Both the position numbers and the translations under genes were made by a program. Shown piece after piece: positions 32,231 to 40,965 of a stretch of DNA of 42,182 bases. Under the pieces are notes generated by a model, which saw only the letters and a program-made list of their open reading frames with translations, did not search any database and was not told the origin of the DNA. This stretch comes from Clostridia bacterium DTU022 (GTDB taxonomy: Bacteria; Bacillota; Dethiobacteria; DTU022), in contig LFRQ01000106.1 in NCBI GenBank assembly GCA_001512835.1, forward strand, positions 42,921 to 85,102, read 5' to 3'. The first letter of the stretch is position 1, and every line of letters starts with the position of its first letter.

Positions 32231-32848
32231 TTAAAATCCCAGCCGGGCCTTGACAATAAGCACTTCCAGCTCCGTATAGCGAAGCGGCCCTTCGATGATG
32301 GCCGTCACGCTGCAGATGCGGGTGGCGGCGCGGCAATCGGTGCAGCCTTCGTCGACACACGGGTTGGACAGCCCCAGCCGGCGGGCGTTAAGGGGGGCCG
32401 CCACCTTCCGGATCCGTTCTCTTCCTTCCTCTTCATCACGCACCAGCTTGTTTTCGCCCACCACAAAAATTACCCGGCGGGGACCAAAGATGGTGCTGCC
32501 CACCCGGTTCCCGGCACCATCGGTGTTGATAATCTTCCCGTCGGCGGTCAAGGCATTGGCGCTGCACAAATAGCAGTCAGCCCCGGCGGCCCGGTAGACG
32601 GTCTCCTTCATCTGCTCCGGGGGAACCTGCCAGTGCCAAAAAACGGTATTGCCCCGCTCCTGGAGCAGGTCGTAGATCCCCAGCTCCTTTATGGTCATGG
32701 AGCCCCCTATCCCCACCGTTGCCCCAGGGGGGATTCTTTGCAGCAGGTATTCCCGGGCGGCGGCCACGTCTTCCACTACCGACGCCCGGATGGCCCTGCG
32801 CTCCAGCGCCTTTACTGCCTCTTCAATATTAATATTTGCCTCCGTCAT
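32231..32848 (-). CDS. LUD domain protein (lactate-utilisation, YkgG-like)
   Basis: A 205-residue LUD-domain protein with GATVGIGGSMTIKELGIYD and a Cys cluster (NPCVDEGCTDCRAATRICS). LutC/YkgG-like proteins act with iron-sulphur proteins in lactate oxidation, but here it stands without lutA or lutB. The ATG is preceded by GGAAAGGATGATAACCG. It could be an independent LUD protein (DUF1121) of unknown role. The gap 32849-33088 upstream holds only a weak promoter of the plus-strand gene. Confidence 0.85.
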   Translation of the reverse strand: MTEANINIEEAVKALERRAIRASVVEDVAAAREYLLQRIPPGATVGIGGSMTIKELGIYDLLQERGNTVFWHWQVPPEQMKETVYRAAGADCYLCSANALTADGKIINTDGAGNRVGSTIFGPRRVIFVVGENKLVRDEEEGRERIRKVAAPLNARRLGLSNPCVDEGCTDCRAATRICSVTAIIEGPLRYTELEVLIVKARLGF

Positions 32849-33088
32849 CGGTTATCATCCTTTCCTAAAAATTTCTTCCGGCAAATCAAAATTTTTCCGG
32901 TCGCCCAGCCTGCTTTCCTCCGCCAGGGAGTATCTCTCCGGCCTGGAATTACCTTTCGCCCTGCCGGGGCCGTTTCCTTCCCCGCCGCCCTCCCTTTGCT
33001 CCCCAAGGGAGGACTCCCTCTCCGGGAAAAGACCGGTATTGCCAAATACGGATTTATGGTATGATTAAAAAGTCAAAGGTGGTGAAAG

Positions 33089-33565
33089 ATGAATACTGTT
33101 GCCCTGGTGCTTGCCATTATTCTCTTCCTCACCGGACTGGCGGGCATAATTCTTCCCGCCCTGCCGGGCATTCCCCTGATCTGGGTGGGGATGCTTCTTT
33201 ACGGTTTAATGACCGGCTTCCAAACCCTGAGCGCCAAATTTCTCATCATCCAGGGCCTCCTGGCCGTCGCCTCCCTGGTCCTGGACTATGTCACCGCCGC
33301 TCTCGGAAGCCGCTACTTTGGAGGGAGCAAGGCCTCCACGTGGGGGGCGGCCATCGGCCTCCTGGCGGGCTTCTCCTTCTTTCCCCTGGGGCTATTTTTG
33401 GGACCCTTCCTGGGCGCTTTTATCGCGGAGCTGATCTACACCCAAGAGCCGGTCCAATCCCTGCGCTCAGGGGCCGGCGCCCTGCTGGGATTCTGGGGCG
33501 GGCTGCCCCTGAAGCTAATCCTGGCGGCAGCCATGATCATCTGGTTTTTCATCGTGATCTTCTAG
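33089..33565 (+). CDS. DUF456 family membrane protein
   Basis: A 158-residue membrane protein with four hydrophobic segments and the conserved starts ILPALPGIPLIWVGMLLYG and YFGGSKASTWGAAIGLLAG, matching DUF456. Function is unknown. AAGGTGGTGAAAG precedes the ATG. A promoter-like TTGCCA, 15 bases, TATGAT lies at 33037-33063; the spacing is short. The 240-280 bases after it, up to 33801, hold no gene that I can support. Confidence 0.9.
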   Translation: MNTVALVLAIILFLTGLAGIILPALPGIPLIWVGMLLYGLMTGFQTLSAKFLIIQGLLAVASLVLDYVTAALGSRYFGGSKASTWGAAIGLLAGFSFFPLGLFLGPFLGAFIAELIYTQEPVQSLRSGAGALLGFWGGLPLKLILAAAMIIWFFIVIF

Positions 33566-33801
33566 GGAATATCCTCGTGATCTTCCGGCACATTCTCGCC
33601 ACCGGTTTCCCATGGTGCCAGTCCAGCCAATGGATCAAATCTCATGATTCACAACCGGTGAAGGCCCCCCTGGAGCCAGGTTCCCGGCCCGGCCATCCCG
33701 GGGAAAGAAGTATACACGGCCGGAGGCGGGCAGCGGAGGGACCGGCGCCGGAAAAGCAAAAAGCCGGGCCGGCTGCCCGGGAACAGCAGCGCCAAAGGGA
33801 C

Positions 33802-33841
33802 AAAAAGGGGCTCTCCCACGAATCTTGCGGGAGAGCCCCTT
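33802..33841 (-). terminator. Terminator of the arginine operon
   Basis: A 12-bp perfect hairpin AGGGGCTCTCCC / GGGAGAGCCCCT, followed on the minus strand by TTTTTG, just after the last gene's stop at 33846. Confidence 0.93.
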
Positions 33842-33845
33842 AGTC

Positions 33846-35159
33846 TTAGAGAACCTTTTGGAGAAGCTGCTCCAGGGTAGGCTCCCCGATCTCCTGGAGT
33901 TCATAGCGGATCCGCAGGGCCGGCTTCTCGATCTTGATCACCCGGCGCAAATCGATGGGTGTGGCGATCACTACCAATTCGGCATCGGAGCGGTTGATGG
34001 TTGCCTCCAGGTCCCGGATCTGCTCCTCTCCGTAGCCCATGGCCGGGAGCAGGGCACCGATATGGGGGTACTTCCGGTAAGTGTCGACAATGGTACCCAC
34101 GGCGAAAGGACGGGGGTCGACCAGTTCAGCCGCCCCGTACTTCCTGGCGGCGATGACGCCGGCGCCGTAGAGCATCTCGCCGTGAGTCAGGGTCGGCCCG
34201 TCCTCCACCACCAGGACCTTTTTGCCCCGGATCAGTTCGCCCTTTTCCACAAAGATGGGGGAAGCGGCCTCCACGACCACCGCCCCGGGATTGACCCGGG
34301 CAATATTGGCGCGCACCGTATTGATCCCCTGCGCATCCGCCGTCTCCACCTTGTTCAGCACCACTACGTCGGCCAGGCGCAGGTTGGTCTCCCCGGGGTG
34401 GTAGCTCAGCTCGTGCCCGGGCCGGTGGGGGTCGGCCAGGGTAATATAGAGATCGGCCCAGTAGAAGGAGAAGTCGTTGTTGCCCCCGTCCCAGACGATC
34501 ACGTCGGCCTCTTTTTCCGCCTCCGCCAGGATTTTGCCGTAATCCACCCCGGCGTAGACGATCACCCCCCGGTCGATGTGGGGCTCGTATTCTTCCCGCT
34601 CCTCAATGGTGCAGCGGTGTGCATCCAGGTCCCCGTAGTCAGCAAAACGCTGGCAGGCCTGCCGGGCCAGGTCGCCGTAGGGCATGGGATGGCGGACGGC
34701 CACCACCCGCTTCCCCTTGGCCTTGAGAATATCGCAGACCCGGCGGGTGGTCTGGCTCTTTCCCACCCCCGTCCGGACCGCGGTTACGGCCACCACCGGC
34801 TTCTTCGATTTGAGCATGGTCGATTTCGGCCCCATCAGGCGGAAGTCGGCCCCGGCGGCAGCCACCTGGGAAGCCTTGGACATGACGTAGCTGTGCGGCA
34901 CATCGCTGTAGGCGAAGACAACCTGGTCCACGTCGTACTTCTTGATCAAATCGGCCAACTCTTCTTCAGGATGGATGGGCACCCCCTGGGGGTAGAGACG
35001 CCCGGCCAGCTCCGGGGGGTAGACCCGGCCCTCGATATTGGGGATCTGAGTGGCGGTAAAGGCGACCACCCGGTAGTTCTCATTGTCCCTGAAGTAGACG
35101 TTAAAATTGTGAAAATCCCGGCCGGCGGCTCCCATGATGATTACTTTTGTTGGCGTCAT
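33846..35159 (-). CDS. Cyclic 2,3-diphosphoglycerate synthetase-like P-loop protein
   Basis: A 437-residue protein with an N-terminal Rossmann-like domain (KVIIMGAAGRDFHNFNVYF), a P-loop (VRTGVGKSQTTRR, residues about 128-140) and ADVIVWDGGNNDFSFY. It is most like the family named cyclic 2,3-diphosphoglycerate synthetase in methanogens, which cyclises 2,3-diphosphoglycerate using ATP. Bacterial members are common in Clostridia but their product is unproven. It is last in the arginine operon, 72 bases after argF, with GGAGG 9 bases before the ATG. Confidence 0.85.
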   Translation of the reverse strand: MTPTKVIIMGAAGRDFHNFNVYFRDNENYRVVAFTATQIPNIEGRVYPPELAGRLYPQGVPIHPEEELADLIKKYDVDQVVFAYSDVPHSYVMSKASQVAAAGADFRLMGPKSTMLKSKKPVVAVTAVRTGVGKSQTTRRVCDILKAKGKRVVAVRHPMPYGDLARQACQRFADYGDLDAHRCTIEEREEYEPHIDRGVIVYAGVDYGKILAEAEKEADVIVWDGGNNDFSFYWADLYITLADPHRPGHELSYHPGETNLRLADVVVLNKVETADAQGINTVRANIARVNPGAVVVEAASPIFVEKGELIRGKKVLVVEDGPTLTHGEMLYGAGVIAARKYGAAELVDPRPFAVGTIVDTYRKYPHIGALLPAMGYGEEQIRDLEATINRSDAELVVIATPIDLRRVIKIEKPALRIRYELQEIGEPTLEQLLQKVL

Positions 35160-35231
35160 TAATGCTGACCTCCTTTGTAATTGAGAAGGGACTTGAGATG
35201 GATCTTTAACCGGCGCGCTTTTATTATCCCT

Positions 35232-36173
35232 CTAGGCCGGCGGCGTCAACAGCAGGACCAGCAGCGCTTTCTGCACGTGCAGCCGGTTCTCCGCCTGGTC
35301 CATGATCTCCCCGGCATGCTCCTCAAAAACCTGGTCGGTAATCTCCTCCCCCCGGTGGGCGGGCAGGCAGTGCAGCACCATGGCTCCCACCTCGGCCCGG
35401 TTAACCAGGGCCTTGTTGAGCTGGTACGGCTTCATGATCCGGCGCCGCAAGGGGGCCTCGTCTTCATGCCCCATGCTGACCCAGACATCGGTATAAAGAA
35501 CGTGGGCTCCGGAAACGGCCTCCCGGGGATCGCTGGTCAGGATAACCTGGCCGCCGCTTTCCTTGGCCGCTTTTTTGGCCAGGCGGACCACCTCCCGGCG
35601 CGGCGCGTACTCCGGCGGGGTGGCCACCGCCACCTTCATGCCCATCTTGGCGCCGCCGATGAGCAGGGAGTTGGCCACGTTGTTGCCGTCGCCTACGTAG
35701 GCCAGTTTAACCTCCCGCAGGTTCCGGCAGCGCTCCTGGATGGTAAGCAGGTCCGCCAACACCTGGCAGGGGTGATAGCGGTCGGTAAGCCCGTTGATTA
35801 CCGGCACCGTTGCCTCCCGGGCCAGCTCTTCCACCGTTTCATGCTTCCGGGCCCGGATCATAATGGCATCCACGTAACGGGAGAGGACCCGGGCGGTATC
35901 CTTGATCGGCTCGCCCCGGCCCATCTGCAGGTCCTGGGGATTTAGAAAGAGAGCTTTCCCGCCCAGCTGCCACATCCCCACTTCGAAGGAGACCCTTGTC
36001 CGGGTGGAGGATTTTTCAAAGATCATGGCCAGGGTCTTCCCCTCCAGGAGCCGGTGCTCCTGCCCCTGCTTTAGCTTGCCCTTCAATTCCGCAGCCAGCT
36101 TCAGGATCCGGCGGATCTGCTCCCCGGACCAATCGGCCAGGGTAAGAAAGTCCCTCCCGTAAAAACCGGCCAC
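35232..36173 (-). CDS. argF: Ornithine carbamoyltransferase
   Basis: A 313-residue enzyme that makes citrulline from ornithine and carbamoyl phosphate. The phosphate-binding STRTR motif is at residues 56-60, and HCLPAHRGEE and VWVSMGHE identify ornithine specificity. The start is GTG with GAGGAGG 8 bases upstream. It follows argD closely in the operon. Confidence 0.96.
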   Translation of the reverse strand: MAGFYGRDFLTLADWSGEQIRRILKLAAELKGKLKQGQEHRLLEGKTLAMIFEKSSTRTRVSFEVGMWQLGGKALFLNPQDLQMGRGEPIKDTARVLSRYVDAIMIRARKHETVEELAREATVPVINGLTDRYHPCQVLADLLTIQERCRNLREVKLAYVGDGNNVANSLLIGGAKMGMKVAVATPPEYAPRREVVRLAKKAAKESGGQVILTSDPREAVSGAHVLYTDVWVSMGHEDEAPLRRRIMKPYQLNKALVNRAEVGAMVLHCLPAHRGEEITDQVFEEHAGEIMDQAENRLHVQKALLVLLLTPPA

Positions 36174-36188
36174 TTTTACCGCCTCCTC

Positions 36189-37397
36189 TTAGGAATTTTC
36201 TCCACCGGCGGCCTCTTCCAACCCGGCGATGACCTGCTCCAGGATGGCAAAGGCTTCCTGCAGCTCTTCCGCGCTGATCACCAGGGGCGGCAGGAAGCGC
36301 AAGACCTTCTCCCCGATGGCATTGATCAGCAAGCCTCTCCCCTGGCACCGCTGCTGAATCTCGGAAGCCAGGGGCCTGGTTAACTCCAGCCCGTTCATCA
36401 GGCCCAGTCCGCGCACCTCCTGGACCAGGCCCGGGTAAGATTCCTGCAGACGCTTCAAGCATCCCAGCCAGAGTTCTCCTTTCCGGCGCACCTCTTCCAG
36501 GAAGCCCTCCGCCAGCAGGGTATCCATAACGGCCAGGGCGGCCCGGCAGACCACCGGGTTGCCGCCGAAGGTGGAGGCATGGTCGCCCGGATGAAAAGCG
36601 GCCGCCACCTCTCTCTTGGCCAGCAGCGCCCCGATGGGCAGCCCCCCGCCCAGGCCCTTGGCCACGGTGAGCAGGTCCGGCGGGACGCCCCAGTTCTCAA
36701 AGGCCCAGAGGCGGCCGGTGCGTCCCATGCCGCACTGCACTTCGTCATAGATAAGCAAAATGCCCTCGTCGTCGCACAACCGGCGGAGCCCCTTTAGAAA
36801 GGCTTCCTCCGCCACGTAGACGCCCCCCTCCCCCTGGACGGGCTCGATAAGGATGGCCGCCGTCTCCTCGTCCACCAGCCGGCGGAAGGAGTCCAGGTTG
36901 TTGAATTCAGCGTAGCTAAAGCCGGGGACCAGGGGCTCCAGGCCTTGCTGGTACTTGGGCTGCCCCGTAGCGGTAATGGCCGCCAGGGTGCGCCCGTGAA
37001 AGGAACGCTGGGCGGTGATGATCTTGTACCGCCCCGGCCGGTACTTGCGGGCCAGCTTAAAGGCGGCCTCGTTGGCCTCGGCGCCGCTGTTGCAGAAAAA
37101 GACCTGGTCCCCCGGAGAGTGCTCCACCAGGGTCCGGGCCAGAAGAGCCTGGGGCTCCGTATAGTAGAGGTTGGAGGCATGAATCAGGCGGGAAACCTGC
37201 TCTTTCACCGCCGCCACCACCGCCGGGTGGCAGTGCCCCAGGATGTTCACGGCCAGGCCGCTGACCAGGTCCAGGTAGCAGCGCCCCCCGTCATCCCACA
37301 CCCGGGCTCCTTCCCCCTTGACCAGGAGCAGGTTCTGTCCCGGCTTGCGGTTGTAGGTGTTGATGATGTAGTTGGCCTCCAGTTCCTGTATCTTCAT
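36189..37397 (-). CDS. argD: Acetylornithine aminotransferase
   Basis: A 402-residue class III aminotransferase that makes N-acetylornithine. The PLP lysine lies in TVAKGLGGGLPIGALLAK, with IYDEVQCGMGRTG and the N-terminal SGLAVNILGHCHP. The start is ATG at 37397, 17 bases after the argB stop, with GGGGGAG about 11 bases upstream. A longer frame to 37586 inside argB has no support. Confidence 0.95.
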   Translation of the reverse strand: MKIQELEANYIINTYNRKPGQNLLLVKGEGARVWDDGGRCYLDLVSGLAVNILGHCHPAVVAAVKEQVSRLIHASNLYYTEPQALLARTLVEHSPGDQVFFCNSGAEANEAAFKLARKYRPGRYKIITAQRSFHGRTLAAITATGQPKYQQGLEPLVPGFSYAEFNNLDSFRRLVDEETAAILIEPVQGEGGVYVAEEAFLKGLRRLCDDEGILLIYDEVQCGMGRTGRLWAFENWGVPPDLLTVAKGLGGGLPIGALLAKREVAAAFHPGDHASTFGGNPVVCRAALAVMDTLLAEGFLEEVRRKGELWLGCLKRLQESYPGLVQEVRGLGLMNGLELTRPLASEIQQRCQGRGLLINAIGEKVLRFLPPLVISAEELQEAFAILEQVIAGLEEAAGGENS

Positions 37398-37414
37398 CAG
37401 CAGAATCACTCCCC

Positions 37415-38305
37415 CTAGTTGGTAACCATGGTCCCGATACCCCGGTCGGTAAAGATCTCCAGCAGCAGCGAGTGGGGCGTCCGGCCGTCCAGGATATGAG
37501 CCCGGGAAACCCCGGAGCTCACCGCCTCCAGGCAGGCCTCCACCTTGGGGATCATCCCCCCGCTGATCCGGCCGGAGGCGATCCATTCTCGGGCCTCCTT
37601 CGCCCGGATGCGGGAGACAAATTCCTCTTCCGATGACCTGCGGTCATAAATCCCCTCCACGTCGGTAAGGACGATAAGCTTCTCCGCCTGCAGGGCGGTG
37701 GCCAGCTTGCCGGCCACGTGGTCGGCATTGATGTTGAGGCTCTCCCCGCCGGGCCCCACGGCGATGGAGGAAACCACGGGAATATAGCTGTTGTCGCTGA
37801 TAATATGCAGCAACTCCGTGTTAACCCTGGTGATCTCGCCCACCAGGCCCAGGTCTACCTTCTCCCCGTCCACTTCCTCCGGCGGCCGGCGGCGGGCCTG
37901 GAGCAGGTTGGCGTCCTTGCCGCTCAAGCCGACGGCCTTCCCGCCATACCGGTTCACCAGGCTAACTATCTGCCGGTTGACCTTGCCCATGAGGACCATC
38001 TCCACGATCTCCATGGTCTCCTGGTCGGTAACGCGCAGGCCGTTTACAAAGCGGGGCTTCTTCCCCAGCCGCTCCATCACCTCGTTGATCTCGTTGCCGC
38101 CTCCGTGAACCAGGATCGGCTTGATGCCGATAAATTTCATGAGGACGATATCCAGGATCACCGAAGCTTTCAGTTCTTCGTTGATCATGGCGTGCCCCCC
38201 GTACTTGACCACAAAGAACTTGCCGGAAAAGGCGCGGATATAGGGAAGGGCCTCCACCAGGACCTGAGCTTTGGCAATCAATCCATTCATATAAGCGGTA
38301 TCCAT
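37415..38305 (-). CDS. argB: N-acetylglutamate kinase
   Basis: A 296-residue kinase acting on N-acetylglutamate, second step of arginine synthesis. Motifs: KYGGHAM, LVHGGGNEINEVMERLG, and KLIVLTDVEGIY. The N-terminal helix before the kinase core resembles the arginine-inhibited hexameric form. AAGGAG lies 6 bases before the ATG. Confidence 0.96.
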   Translation of the reverse strand: MDTAYMNGLIAKAQVLVEALPYIRAFSGKFFVVKYGGHAMINEELKASVILDIVLMKFIGIKPILVHGGGNEINEVMERLGKKPRFVNGLRVTDQETMEIVEMVLMGKVNRQIVSLVNRYGGKAVGLSGKDANLLQARRRPPEEVDGEKVDLGLVGEITRVNTELLHIISDNSYIPVVSSIAVGPGGESLNINADHVAGKLATALQAEKLIVLTDVEGIYDRRSSEEEFVSRIRAKEAREWIASGRISGGMIPKVEACLEAVSSGVSRAHILDGRTPHSLLLEIFTDRGIGTMVTN

Positions 38306-38325
38306 GGTTAACTCCTTTCCTCCGG

Positions 38326-39543
38326 TCAGCTGCGGTAGTCGCTGTTTATAGAGACATATTCATGACTCAAATCGGTGCCCCAGGCGGTAAGCTGCTCTTC
38401 ACCGGAATTTAGTTCTACCCTTACGGGGACTAGATTCTGGCTCAAAACCTTTTTGGCCTCTTTTTCGCTGAACGGAAGGGCCTCGCCGGCGGCGGCCACC
38501 TGTACCGGGCCCAAGTAGATATCCACCCGGCGGGGGTCAAATTCAACCCCGGCATATCCCAGGGCGGCCATGATCCGGCCCCAGTTGGCATCCTCCCCGT
38601 AAAAGGCGGTCTTCACCAGGGGGGAGTTCAGCACCGAGCGGGCCAGCTTCCGGGCGGAAGGGCCGTCGGGGGCCCCGTTGATGGTCAGCTCAATCACCTT
38701 GGTCACGCCTTCACCGTCCTGGACAATTTTCAACGCCAGCTCCCGGCAGGCCTGCTCCAGCATCGCGGCAAAAAGCCGCTCTTCGGGACCGCCGGGAAGG
38801 ATCTCCACCCCCGAAGCCCCGTTGGCCAGGATTAAGGCGGTATCGTTGGTGGAGGTGTCCCCGTCGATGGTAATCAGGTTAAAGGAGCGGTCCACTGCCT
38901 GCCGGAAGAGCCTCCGCAGGAGATCCGCCGGGAGAGAGAGGTCGGTAAAGAGGAAGGCCAGCATGGTGGCCATGTCCGGGCAGATCATCCCCGCCCCCTT
39001 GGCCATCCCTGCCAGGTGGAACTCTCCCCCGGGCAGGATTCCCCGGTAGGCCACCTGCTTGATGGTGGTATCGGTGGTCATGATCGCCTCGGCGGCGTCC
39101 AGGGCGCCTTCTTCCCCGGAGCTAAGGGCGGAGACGGCCGCCTTAATGCCGGCTCTGATCTTCTCCATGGGCAGTTGCCGGCCGATCACTCCCGTGGAGC
39201 AAACCAGGACCTGCTCCGGGGAGAGCTTTAATGCCTCCGCCGCCAGGCCGGCCATCTCCAGGGCGTTCTCCCAGCCCTGCCGCCCGGTGCAGGCGTTGGC
39301 GTTCCCGCTGTTCACCACTAGGGCCTGCACGGACTGGTCCAGGTGCCGGCGGCACAGCTGCACGGGCGCCGCCTGAACCAGGTTGCGGGTAAAAGCCCCC
39401 GCCGCCGCCGCGGGATAGGCGCTGTAGATCACGGCCAGATCCTTTTGCTCCTTTTTTAGCCCGCAGTGGACCCCGGCAGCCTTGATCCCGGCCACCGCGG
39501 TGATGCCGCCATCTTCTATCTTTTCCCAGTTTCCCGTCTGCAT
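38326..39543 (-). CDS. argJ: Bifunctional ornithine acetyltransferase / N-acetylglutamate synthase
   Basis: A 405-residue precursor that recycles the acetyl group from acetylornithine to glutamate, and may also make N-acetylglutamate from acetyl-CoA. The autocleavage site is Ala192-Thr193 in KGAGMICPDMATMLAF; Thr193 becomes the nucleophile of the beta chain. The start is ATG at 39543 with GAGGTG upstream. It lies 14 bases after argC. Confidence 0.96.
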   Translation of the reverse strand: MQTGNWEKIEDGGITAVAGIKAAGVHCGLKKEQKDLAVIYSAYPAAAAGAFTRNLVQAAPVQLCRRHLDQSVQALVVNSGNANACTGRQGWENALEMAGLAAEALKLSPEQVLVCSTGVIGRQLPMEKIRAGIKAAVSALSSGEEGALDAAEAIMTTDTTIKQVAYRGILPGGEFHLAGMAKGAGMICPDMATMLAFLFTDLSLPADLLRRLFRQAVDRSFNLITIDGDTSTNDTALILANGASGVEILPGGPEERLFAAMLEQACRELALKIVQDGEGVTKVIELTINGAPDGPSARKLARSVLNSPLVKTAFYGEDANWGRIMAALGYAGVEFDPRRVDIYLGPVQVAAAGEALPFSEKEAKKVLSQNLVPVRVELNSGEEQLTAWGTDLSHEYVSINSDYRS

Positions 39544-39557
39544 TCTTTGCACCTCGC

Positions 39558-40601
39558 TTACAGTCCGCTGCTGAAGTTTAGCCCCATGGTTTCGGGGAAA
39601 CCCAGCATGATATTCATATTCTGAATCGCCTGCCCCGAGGCTCCCTTGGTCAGGTTGTCGATGGCCGAGAGAACAATGATCCGGCCGGTGCGCTCATCCA
39701 GGCGCAGGGACAGATCACAATAGTTGCTGCACCGCACGCGGCGGGTCTCCGGCAGCTGCTGCTCCGGCAGCAGGCGGATAAAGGGGCAGCTTCGGTAAAA
39801 CTCCCGGTAAAGGGCGTACAGCTCCTCAAGAGAGCGCCGCTCCCGCGGCTTCAGCTTCAGGTAGATGGTGGAGAGGATGCCCCTGCTCATGGGAGCCAGG
39901 TGAGGTGTAAAGGTTACCCTGACCTGCTCCCCGGCCAGGCGGGAAAGCTCCTGCTCCATCTCCGGGGTATGCTGGTGGCGGGCCACCCGGTAAGCCTTAA
40001 AGTTCTCGGTGCACTCCGGAAAATGAAACTCCTGCTTTGGAGAGCGTCCCGCCCCGGAGACGCCGGTTTTGGAGTCGATGATCACCGTCTCCCAGTCCAC
40101 CAGCCCGGCCCGGGCCAGGGGCGCCAGGGCCAGGAGCACGCTGGTGGGGAAGCAGCCGGGGTTGGCTACCAGGCGCGCCGCGGCAATGGGCCCGGCATAG
40201 AGTTCGGGCAAGCCGTAGACCGCTTCGGGAAGCAGTTCCGGCGCCGGGCAGGAGCGGTTGTACCAGCGGTCATACAGGGAGGCGTCCTTCAGGCGAAAAT
40301 CGGCGCTCAAGTCAACTACCCGCAGGCTGCGGGAAAGGAGGGCCGGAACCACCTTCGCCGAACTGCCGTGGGGCAGGGCGCAGAAGACCAGCTTCACCGT
40401 CTCGGGAATCGCCTCCACCTCCAGGGGCTGGAGCACCTGCTCCACCAGCTTCAGGAACTGGGGGTGCACCTGGGCCAAGGAGAGGCCGGCGGAACTCTCC
40501 GAGCTGAGAAAGGAGAGCCTTACTTCCGGGTGCCCGTGCAGCAGGCGAATCAACTCCATCCCGGTATATCCCGTTGCTCCCAGTACGGCCACATCAACCA
40601 T
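39558..40601 (-). CDS. argC: N-acetyl-gamma-glutamyl-phosphate reductase
   Basis: A 347-residue NADPH-dependent reductase. It has GATGYTGMELIRLL (Rossmann), CALPHGSSAK and the catalytic Cys150 in NPGCFPTS. ATG at 40601 (MVDVAVLGATG) is preferred; the frame extends to an ATG at 40622 right after the T-box terminator. It is the first gene of the argCJBDF operon. Confidence 0.95.
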   Translation of the reverse strand: MVDVAVLGATGYTGMELIRLLHGHPEVRLSFLSSESSAGLSLAQVHPQFLKLVEQVLQPLEVEAIPETVKLVFCALPHGSSAKVVPALLSRSLRVVDLSADFRLKDASLYDRWYNRSCPAPELLPEAVYGLPELYAGPIAAARLVANPGCFPTSVLLALAPLARAGLVDWETVIIDSKTGVSGAGRSPKQEFHFPECTENFKAYRVARHQHTPEMEQELSRLAGEQVRVTFTPHLAPMSRGILSTIYLKLKPRERRSLEELYALYREFYRSCPFIRLLPEQQLPETRRVRCSNYCDLSLRLDERTGRIIVLSAIDNLTKGASGQAIQNMNIMLGFPETMGLNFSSGL

Positions 40602-40621
40602 TGTTCTTTTTTCCTCCTTCA

Positions 40622-40908
40622 TTTAAAAGACCTCTCATCCAATAAAGGACGAGAGGTCTCGCGGTACCACCTTTGTTGGCTGACCTTCCGGCCAACCCAC
40701 TTTGCGCCGCCGCCTTTGGGCGGCCCCTGGTAACGGTAGGAACCGGGGCGACCTACCCACCGGATAACCGGCTTCAGCCGCCGCCTCCCGGGTGCGCTTC
40801 CCTTTTGCCTTCCGGACCGGACTCCCACCAACTCCGGCTCGCTGGGCCTCCAGCAAAAGATACTCTCCCGTTCACAGGCTTTTCCTGAACTAATCTGAAA
40901 GAACTACA
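40622..40908 (-). promoter_or_regulatory. T-box riboswitch, Arg-responsive
   Basis: The leader has a Stem I beginning GAACGGGAGAGTATC, its distal loops (CAGCGAGCCGG, GGGAGTCCGG), a specifier region GGAAGCGCACCC, the T-box AAGGTGGTACCGCG (40660-40673) and a terminator (GACCTCTCGTCC ... GGATGAGAGGTC, 40629-40658, then TTTT). The specifier I read is CGC (40794-40796, Arg), followed by A as usual. Uncharged tRNA-Arg would stabilise the antiterminator and allow arg transcription. The specifier call is the least sure part. Confidence 0.92.
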
Positions 40909-40914
40909 GAATTG

Positions 40915-40942
40915 ATTTTACCAGAATTCCAGCCAATGTCAA
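40915..40942 (-). promoter_or_regulatory. Promoter of the arginine operon
   Basis: TTGACA (40937-40942), 16 bases, TAAAAT (40915-40920) on the minus strand, directly before the T-box leader and 23 bases after the etfA stop. Confidence 0.8.
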
Positions 40943-40965
40943 GAGAAATAATCTTGTTTGGGCCG

